Below, one piece after another: positions 23,891 to 28,502 of a DNA stretch of 28,502 nt (the first letter of the stretch is position 1; each line of letters opens with the position of its first letter). The notes under the pieces are model-generated. The model had not been told where the DNA came from and did no database searches. It worked only from the letters and a program-made list of their open reading frames with translations. Both the position numbers and the translations under genes were made by a program. Origin of the DNA: Gammaproteobacteria bacterium (GTDB lineage Bacteria > Pseudomonadota > Gammaproteobacteria > JAJDOJ01); NCBI GenBank assembly GCA_027030565.1, contig JALVEU010000195.1, positions 1 to 28,502 on the forward strand. Direction: 5' to 3'.

Positions 23891-23920
23891 AAAGGCCGGG
23901 AAGCTTCCCGGCCTTTCCTC
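23891..23920 (+). terminator. Perfect-palindrome terminator after the small exported-protein gene
   Basis: Arms AAAGGCCGGGAAG and CTTCCCGGCCTTT (23891-23916) form an uninterrupted 26-base palindrome ending in TTTCCTC. It separates the small gene from the di-heme peroxidase operon and could act in both directions. Confidence 0.75.
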
Positions 23921-24106
23921 CCAAGGCGCTTGTGGTCGAGCCGGGGATTCCAGCATACGCGAGCCGGTGATAGCGCGGGGCTATGACCGCCTTATGCAGA
24001 AACAATTGGTCCTCCATGAGGCCTGGGTGTATCAATCAAATGTCGTTCCAATAATCGGTTACATCAGAATCTAGACTACGTCCAATCCTTCTGGGAGGTC
24101 GAGAAC

Positions 24107-25225
24107 ATGAGGAGATTCCAGCTCTTGGCGGCCGCCGCCATTGCAGCAATAGGGCTGCAGGGGGTTGCGGCTGCTCCGCCTTTGGGTCTGCCCCCGGTGC
24201 CCATTCCGCCGGACAACCCGCAGTCGCAGGACAAGATCAAGCTCGGCGATCGCCTGTTCAACGACAAGCGCTTCAGCGCCGATGGCAAGGTGGCTTGCGC
24301 CACCTGTCACAAGCGGGAGAAGGGATTCACGGACCAGAAACCGGTCTCGGAGGGTTTCCGCAATCTGCGGGGCACGCGCAACGCACCGACCATCGTCAAC
24401 GCCGCCTATATGAAGACGCTGTTCTGGGACGGTCGGGAACCCGATCTGGAGGGACAGGCCAAGCAACCGTTCGTGAACCCGGTCGAGGGCGGACTGCCCG
24501 ACCACGGTCCGATGCTGGAGGTGATCCGCAAGGATCCTGAGTACGTCCAGGCCTTCAAGTCCGTGTTCGGGGTGGAGGCCGGGGACATCACCATCGACCA
24601 CGTGGCCAAGGCCATCGCAGCCTTCGAGCGCACGGTGATCTCCGGCAACTCACCCTTCGACCGCTGGCGTTACGGGGGCGAGCCCGATGCGCTCGACGAG
24701 GCCCAGAAGCGGGGCTTCGAAGTCTTCGTGGGCAAGGGGCGCTGCGTCTCCTGCCACGTGATCGAACAGACCCAGGCGCTGTTTACCGACAACCGGTTCC
24801 ACAACATCGGTGTGGGGTTCAAGAAGATCAGGGGGCGGGAGTTCCAGGTGGCCCGGGAGTTCCTGCGTGCCAAACGCGCCGGGGCCGACGTGGACAAGAC
24901 CGTGCTGACCAAACCGGAGGCCTCGGAGCTGGGCCGGTTCGCGGTGACCGAGAACCTGACCCAAGTGGGCGCGTTCAAGACGCCGACCCTGCGCAACGTC
25001 GCGGTCACGTTTCCTTACATGCACGACGGGAGCCTGGAGACGCTCGAGGACGTGGTCGATTTCTACAACAACGGCGGCCGGCTGCGTGAAGACGACCCCG
25101 TCTCGCCGTTCCTGAGCGGCGGCATCCGGCCTCTGGACCTCAGCGACGAGGAGAAGAAGGACCTGGTGGCGTTTCTCAAGGCCCTGACCAGTCCAGAGTA
25201 TGCCCAGATCGCCCAAAACCGTTGA
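24107..25225 (+). CDS. Di-heme cytochrome c peroxidase / MauG-family protein
   Basis: Periplasmic di-heme c-type protein of the bacterial cytochrome c peroxidase/MauG family, 372 residues. A signal peptide covers about 1-22. Two heme-attachment sites are present: CATCH (64-68) and CVSCH (213-217). FSADGKVACATCH, RNAPTIVNAAY, FWDGREPDLEGQA and FKTPTLRNVAVTFPYMHDGSL (Met305, His306) are family hallmarks. Typical members reduce peroxide using cytochrome electrons; MauG-like ones oxidise protein or small-molecule targets. GGAGG precedes the ATG at 24107. The metallophosphoesterase starts 19 bases after the stop, followed by a cytochrome gene, so this is the first gene of a three-gene operon. Confidence 0.93.
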   Translation: MRRFQLLAAAAIAAIGLQGVAAAPPLGLPPVPIPPDNPQSQDKIKLGDRLFNDKRFSADGKVACATCHKREKGFTDQKPVSEGFRNLRGTRNAPTIVNAAYMKTLFWDGREPDLEGQAKQPFVNPVEGGLPDHGPMLEVIRKDPEYVQAFKSVFGVEAGDITIDHVAKAIAAFERTVISGNSPFDRWRYGGEPDALDEAQKRGFEVFVGKGRCVSCHVIEQTQALFTDNRFHNIGVGFKKIRGREFQVAREFLRAKRAGADVDKTVLTKPEASELGRFAVTENLTQVGAFKTPTLRNVAVTFPYMHDGSLETLEDVVDFYNNGGRLREDDPVSPFLSGGIRPLDLSDEEKKDLVAFLKALTSPEYAQIAQNR

Positions 25226-25244
25226 CAGCCGAGGGAGACCGAAC

Positions 25245-26309
25245 ATGAACCGTAGGAATTTCCTGAAGACCGGCCTGGGAGCGGCAGCCGTCGGCGCCCT
25301 TCCCATGAGCCTGGTGGAGATCGCGTGGGGCGCGAAGGACGAGGAACGCTTCACCTTCGCCTACATCTCCGATTCCCACATCACCCACGTCCGGGGCAAC
25401 GAGTTCGTGCGCAACTGGGACCGCGGACTCATCCGCGCCGTTGCCGAGTGCAACCTGTTGGATCCGCGCCCCGACTTCGTCGTCTACGGTGGAGACATCG
25501 CCCAGCTCGGCAAGCCCGAGGAGATCGACCACGGGCTGGAGATCCTGAGCGGGCTGCGTGACAAGGTCTATTACGTGATGGGCGAGCACGACTACTACGT
25601 GGACCTGGGCGACTACTGGCGTAAACGGCTGGGGCCGGACTGGTACGCCTTCGACCACAAGGGCGTCCATTTCATCGTGCTCAACAGCATCCTCACCTAT
25701 TCCGAGTGGACGCACAAGAAATGGGAGAGCGGCATGGCGCGCATGAAAGAGATGGCGCGCCTGGACAATCCCAATGGCTCCCCGTTCATGGTGGGTGAGG
25801 AACAGCGCAAGTGGCTTGCGCAGGATTTGGCCAAGGTCGATCGCGACACGCCCATCGTCGTTTGTTCACACTCGCCCCTGCAGAAGATCTACAAGGGCTG
25901 GAACTTCTGGACCGAGGATGCCGAGGAGATCCACAAGCTGTTGGCGCCCTTCAAGAAGGTGACGGTCATCTACGGACACGTGCACCAGATCCAGTACAAC
26001 CAGATCGGCAACATCAGCTTCTATGCGGTGATGGCCACGGCGTGGCCTTGGCCCTATCCGAATACCTATGCGCTGGCCGAGAGCCATTTGCCCAAGCTCA
26101 CGGTGCCCATGAACCGGGCCGATCCGTTCTTCGAGCGCGACGCCACGGGCTGGCAGCTCATTGACGTACACAGTGGTCGAGTGGACACCCACTACTTCCT
26201 GCCCGACAACACCAACCGCTCCGTAGTGTTCGACGAAAAGCGGGGCCATCCCGTGGATACGCGCTATCAGGCGGTGGCCGCACGGATTCCGCCGCAGCAG
26301 CACTATTGA
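25245..26309 (+). CDS. Tat-exported calcineurin-like metallophosphoesterase
   Basis: Binuclear-metal phosphoesterase, 354 residues, with a twin-arginine signal (MNRRNFLKTGLG) and a hydrophobic stretch to about residue 29, so folded export to the periplasm is expected. Metal motifs in order: DSH (Asp43, His45), GGD (82-84), then GEHD (113-116) where the family usually has GNHD, CSHSP (His209) and GHVH (244-247). The Asn-to-Glu change at a metal ligand/catalytic position is notable and may alter the metal or substrate. The ATG at 25245 follows GAGGGAG. The gene lies between two c-type cytochrome genes, with 16 bases to the next. The substrate is unknown. Confidence 0.9.
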   Translation: MNRRNFLKTGLGAAAVGALPMSLVEIAWGAKDEERFTFAYISDSHITHVRGNEFVRNWDRGLIRAVAECNLLDPRPDFVVYGGDIAQLGKPEEIDHGLEILSGLRDKVYYVMGEHDYYVDLGDYWRKRLGPDWYAFDHKGVHFIVLNSILTYSEWTHKKWESGMARMKEMARLDNPNGSPFMVGEEQRKWLAQDLAKVDRDTPIVVCSHSPLQKIYKGWNFWTEDAEEIHKLLAPFKKVTVIYGHVHQIQYNQIGNISFYAVMATAWPWPYPNTYALAESHLPKLTVPMNRADPFFERDATGWQLIDVHSGRVDTHYFLPDNTNRSVVFDEKRGHPVDTRYQAVAARIPPQQHY

Positions 26310-26325
26310 CGAAGGAGGGCGCACG

Positions 26326-26733
26326 ATGAATGTTTCGAGATCGACGGGGTGGATGGCAGCAACCGCCGCCGCCTTATGGCTGGGCCTTGGTCAGGCCGAC
26401 GAGTTCACGCAGGAGGACTTGCAACGCTGGAATCAGGAGTTCATGGAGGTGGTGAAGGAAGGGGATCGCCTATTCCACGGCGGGTTTCCCTCCAAGAACA
26501 CGGTTTCCTGTGATCAATGCCATCCCAATGCCACCAACACCCACCCTGAGACCTATCCCAAGTTCCAAAAACAGCTCGGCGAAGTGGTGCCGATGTGGCG
26601 AATGATCAACTGGTGTATCGAGAATCCGCTGGAGAGCGAACCGCTGCCTGCCGACGATCCGCGCATGACTGCTTTGCAGGCCTATATCCACTGGGAGCGA
26701 CGCGGCGCGAAGCTGGAACCCGGGAAACATTGA
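26326..26733 (+). CDS. Monoheme cytochrome c, SoxA-like
   Basis: Exported c-type cytochrome, 135 residues. A signal peptide covers about 1-24, and a single heme site, CDQCH, lies at 62-66. The part after the heme (VPMWRMINWCIENPLESEPLPADDPRM then ALQAYIHWERRG) resembles the C-terminal region of SoxA-type cytochromes, including an extra cysteine at 97. Full SoxA is about twice as long, so this is a related single-domain protein rather than SoxA itself. AAGGAGGG precedes the ATG at 26326. It is the last gene of the operon with the peroxidase and metallophosphoesterase, and could carry electrons for the peroxidase (inference). Confidence 0.88.
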   Translation: MNVSRSTGWMAATAAALWLGLGQADEFTQEDLQRWNQEFMEVVKEGDRLFHGGFPSKNTVSCDQCHPNATNTHPETYPKFQKQLGEVVPMWRMINWCIENPLESEPLPADDPRMTALQAYIHWERRGAKLEPGKH

Positions 26734-26741
26734 GCCTGCGA

Positions 26742-26779
26742 CACCCCCGGAGGTCCCCGGCCGGGGACCTCCGGGGGTG
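26742..26779. terminator. Long GC-rich palindrome between convergent genes
   Basis: Two 19-base arms meet at 26760/26761 as CCGG|CCGG and extend outward without mismatch to CACCCCC and GGGGGTG. There is no T-run beyond GGTTTC. It lies right after the cytochrome stop (26733) and just before the end of the convergent heme-protein gene (26786), so it probably ends transcripts from both sides. Confidence 0.6.
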
Positions 26780-26785
26780 GTGGTT

Positions 26786-27352
26786 TCAGTTCAGGATCTT
26801 GCGAAAGGTGAAGGCGCCGCGAATGTCGCCTGGTTTGAAACCCCGGGCCTGGTCGCCCGGATAGAGGGCATCGAGCTTGGCCGCCACCTCGGGCTTTAGC
26901 TGTTCCCCATGGCACTCCAGGCAGATCCCACCGGTAGGGATAGCCTTCATGTAACGGAAGACACGCTGGCCGTCCTGTTCGACGATCTCGTAGTGCTCCA
27001 GCGTCTTCACGTCCGCTCCCGCGGCTTTCTCCTTCTCGAAGCGCTCAAGCACTTTCCGCTCCCAGGTGTCGGGCGCGTTGTTCGGGTTGCGATATCGGAG
27101 GGCCGTCCGCCCAAGCTCCCAGCCCATTTCCTTGGACAGGTTCGCGGCGATCTCGGGCGCTTTCTCTTTGCAGACGGAAACGGCTCGGGCCGGTCCCCCC
27201 GCCTTCATCGCCTTCTTCAGTTCGCCTTTCAGGGCGGACATGAACGGCTTGACCTTGGCGCGTGCCTCGGCCGCTAGCTGTTCAGGGTCTGACGCTGCCA
27301 GGGCCAGGGTGGAGGCCAGGGCAGAGATCAGGAAGAGGGTCTTTCTTGGCAT
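26786..27352 (-). CDS. Exported DUF3365/Tll0287-like heme protein
   Basis: 188-residue exported protein with a signal peptide (about 1-20) and the pattern of the DUF3365 (Tll0287-like) family: AVSVCKEKAPEIAANLSKE, GWELGRTALRYRNPNNAPDTWE, VFRYMKAIPTGGICLECHGE. The CLECH motif (144-148) would attach one c-type heme. Relatives are heme-containing periplasmic sensor-like domains, found alone or fused to signalling proteins; this one stands alone. AGGAG precedes the ATG at 27352. It is convergent with the peroxidase/phosphoesterase/cytochrome operon and may belong to the same periplasmic redox system. Confidence 0.87.
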   Translation of the reverse strand: MPRKTLFLISALASTLALAASDPEQLAAEARAKVKPFMSALKGELKKAMKAGGPARAVSVCKEKAPEIAANLSKEMGWELGRTALRYRNPNNAPDTWERKVLERFEKEKAAGADVKTLEHYEIVEQDGQRVFRYMKAIPTGGICLECHGEQLKPEVAAKLDALYPGDQARGFKPGDIRGAFTFRKILN

Positions 27353-27450
27353 GTTCTGGTCTCCTCGACGGTGACGGCGCCTTTCGAGCGACGACCAATT
27401 TTATGCCATCGCCCTTCCGCAAGGATATCCGTCCAAGCGCGCCGGTGGCC

Positions 27451-28098
27451 TCAGTCCGGACCGGCCGTCTCCCGCCGGGCCCGTTCCAGCAGCGCACGGG
27501 CCACCTCTAGCCCTCGGCGGCGCTCCACGATGAGCCGCCAACGCCGCCCGCCCGCCTGACGCCAAAGGATGGTGGAGCGCAGGCCGGCCAGTAACGCGGC
27601 GCGGATACGTGCCGCCTGATCGGCATCCTGCAGGATGGCGGGCTCGCCGCGCACCAGGATCCGGGGCCCCAGGCTGCTCACCGCGGTGCGGTAGATCTCG
27701 GCCAGGCGGTGCACGATGTTGATGTGGGTGGGCTCGTAGTGAGCCAGTAGGGCCTGGGTCTGCTCGATCCCTGAGCGAATGGCGGTCTGATTCTGCGGGA
27801 CGCGGCCCAGCTTGCGTTCCAGGTGAATCAGGGAGATGACATAGCGCGTGGTCTCACGGACGCGGTGCTCCGCAGGCTTGGTGAGCGCCTCGATCAAGGC
27901 CTCCAAGCCGAGGCGCAGGCCTGCCAGGCCCCCGAAGACCGCCTCCGCACTCTCGGCCTGCAGCGCGAACAGGCTTCCCAGGGAGGCGGCGAAGGATGCC
28001 GGCTCGTAACGCCCCTCCCAGGCGATGCTCCACACCAGTGAGCTCGCCTGATAGGCGCCCCCCAGGCCGATCACCCGGTTCTGCAGCGTGTGTTCCAT
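27451..28098 (-). CDS. hflD: High frequency lysogenization protein HflD homologue
   Basis: Helical, membrane-associated protein of the HflD family, 215 residues. In E. coli it interacts with phage lambda CII; its general role is unclear. The pattern NRVIGLGGAYQASSLVW, then RYVISLIHLERKL, and HINIVHRLAEIYRTAVSSLGPRILVRGE is diagnostic. The ATG at 28098 gives a family-like start (MEHTLQNRVI); an upstream in-frame ATG at 28149 lies inside mnmA. Seven bases separate it from the mnmA stop, the usual mnmA-hflD order. Confidence 0.93.
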   Translation of the reverse strand: MEHTLQNRVIGLGGAYQASSLVWSIAWEGRYEPASFAASLGSLFALQAESAEAVFGGLAGLRLGLEALIEALTKPAEHRVRETTRYVISLIHLERKLGRVPQNQTAIRSGIEQTQALLAHYEPTHINIVHRLAEIYRTAVSSLGPRILVRGEPAILQDADQAARIRAALLAGLRSTILWRQAGGRRWRLIVERRRGLEVARALLERARRETAGPD

Positions 28099-28105
28099 CG
28101 GTGGC

Positions 28106-28502
28106 CTAGTCCGTCGCGATGACGCCTCCGCCGAGGCAGTCGTGGCCATTGTAGAGCACGACGTATTGGCCCGGGGCCACGGCCCGTTGCGGGCGGTCGA
28201 ACCGCAGTCGGATCTCGGCCTGGTTCAGCACTTCCACCTCGCAGTCCTGCAGCGGCTGGCGGTGGCGGATGCGGGCCAGGGCGCGGAAGCGCGTCGCTGG
28301 GGGTATTCCGGCGATCCAGCGGCAATCGGTGGCCTGTAGCCGGTCCCGGAACAGTGCCGGGTGGTCGTGACCCTGTACGACCACGAGCCGGTTTCGTGCG
28401 CAGTCCTTGGCCGCGACATACCACGGCGCCTGTTCGCCCCCGCGCCGGCCTCCCAGGCCGAGTCCCTTGCGCTGGCCCACCGTGTGGAACACGAGCCCGC
28501 GA
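28106..28502 (-). CDS. mnmA: tRNA-specific 2-thiouridylase MnmA, C-terminal part (cut by window edge)
   Basis: C-terminal ~131 residues of the enzyme that thiolates U34 of tRNA Lys/Glu/Gln; the N-terminal ATP-binding domain and catalytic cysteines lie beyond the window. The visible part begins RGLVFHTVGQRKGLGLGG, the conserved motif before the C-terminal beta-barrel. It ends with RFDRPQRAVAPGQYVVLYNGHDCLGGGVI, the family's usual end. The frame is open to base 28502, so no start is assigned. Confidence 0.94.
   Translation of the reverse strand, partial: RGLVFHTVGQRKGLGLGGRRGGEQAPWYVAAKDCARNRLVVVQGHDHPALFRDRLQATDCRWIAGIPPATRFRALARIRHRQPLQDCEVEVLNQAEIRLRFDRPQRAVAPGQYVVLYNGHDCLGGGVIATD

Noticed and set aside
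23935..24070. Possible tRNA or small RNA between the small exported-protein gene and the peroxidase operon
   Set aside because: No cloverleaf, no conserved T-loop and no promoter-terminator pair could be found.

Overview
The window reads as chromosomal DNA of a GC-rich gammaproteobacterium. Gene content and protein similarity (dksA-gluQ, guaB-guaA, tadA-mltF and hflD-mnmA pairings, a SoxXA-binding-protein-like gene, a SoxA-like cytochrome, several c-type heme proteins) suggest a sulfur-oxidising Chromatiales/Ectothiorhodospiraceae-type bacterium. That placement is inferred from remembered families, not from a search.

Layout. 1-5.7 kb: minus-strand ion-transport genes (ClC-type chloride channel, cut by the window edge and overlapping a SulP/STAS anion permease; a decayed metal-ABC-permease remnant; TrkH; a two-pore-helix type potassium channel with a coiled-coil tail). 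5.7-9.7 kb: patatin-like hydrolase, a small exported protein, YheT-type alpha/beta hydrolase, MsrB, GluQ and DksA. 10.3-12.9 kb: HAD phosphatase, XseA and a small exported SoxXA-binding-like protein. 13.1-16.5 kb: guaB and guaA, separated by an imperfect tandem repeat. 16.5-20.5 kb: a foreign-looking module with a palindromic intergenic element, an exported amidohydrolase with a Cys-rich tail, and an exported N-terminal-nucleophile (choloylglycine/penicillin V) acylase. It ends in a second copy of the guaA 3' end. 20.5-23.5 kb: tadA, mltF and oxyR. 23.6-27.4 kb: periplasmic redox genes (a small exported protein, a di-heme peroxidase, a Tat-exported metallophosphoesterase, a SoxA-like monoheme cytochrome and a convergent DUF3365-type heme protein). 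27.4-28.5 kb: hflD and the C-terminal part of mnmA.

The most interesting structure is the 16.4-20.6 kb module. The last 44 bp of guaA recur almost unchanged (41 of 44 by eye) about 4.1 kb downstream, directly at the start of tadA, with weaker guaA-like coding sequence before the second copy. This is what a genomic island integrated into the guaA 3' end would leave, but no integrase is visible. The second point of interest is the di-heme peroxidase / metallophosphoesterase / cytochrome operon. Its phosphoesterase has GEHD where the family normally has GNHD, and the three exported proteins appear to form one periplasmic redox unit of unknown purpose.

No rRNA, tRNA, CRISPR array, intact insertion sequence or replication origin was seen.
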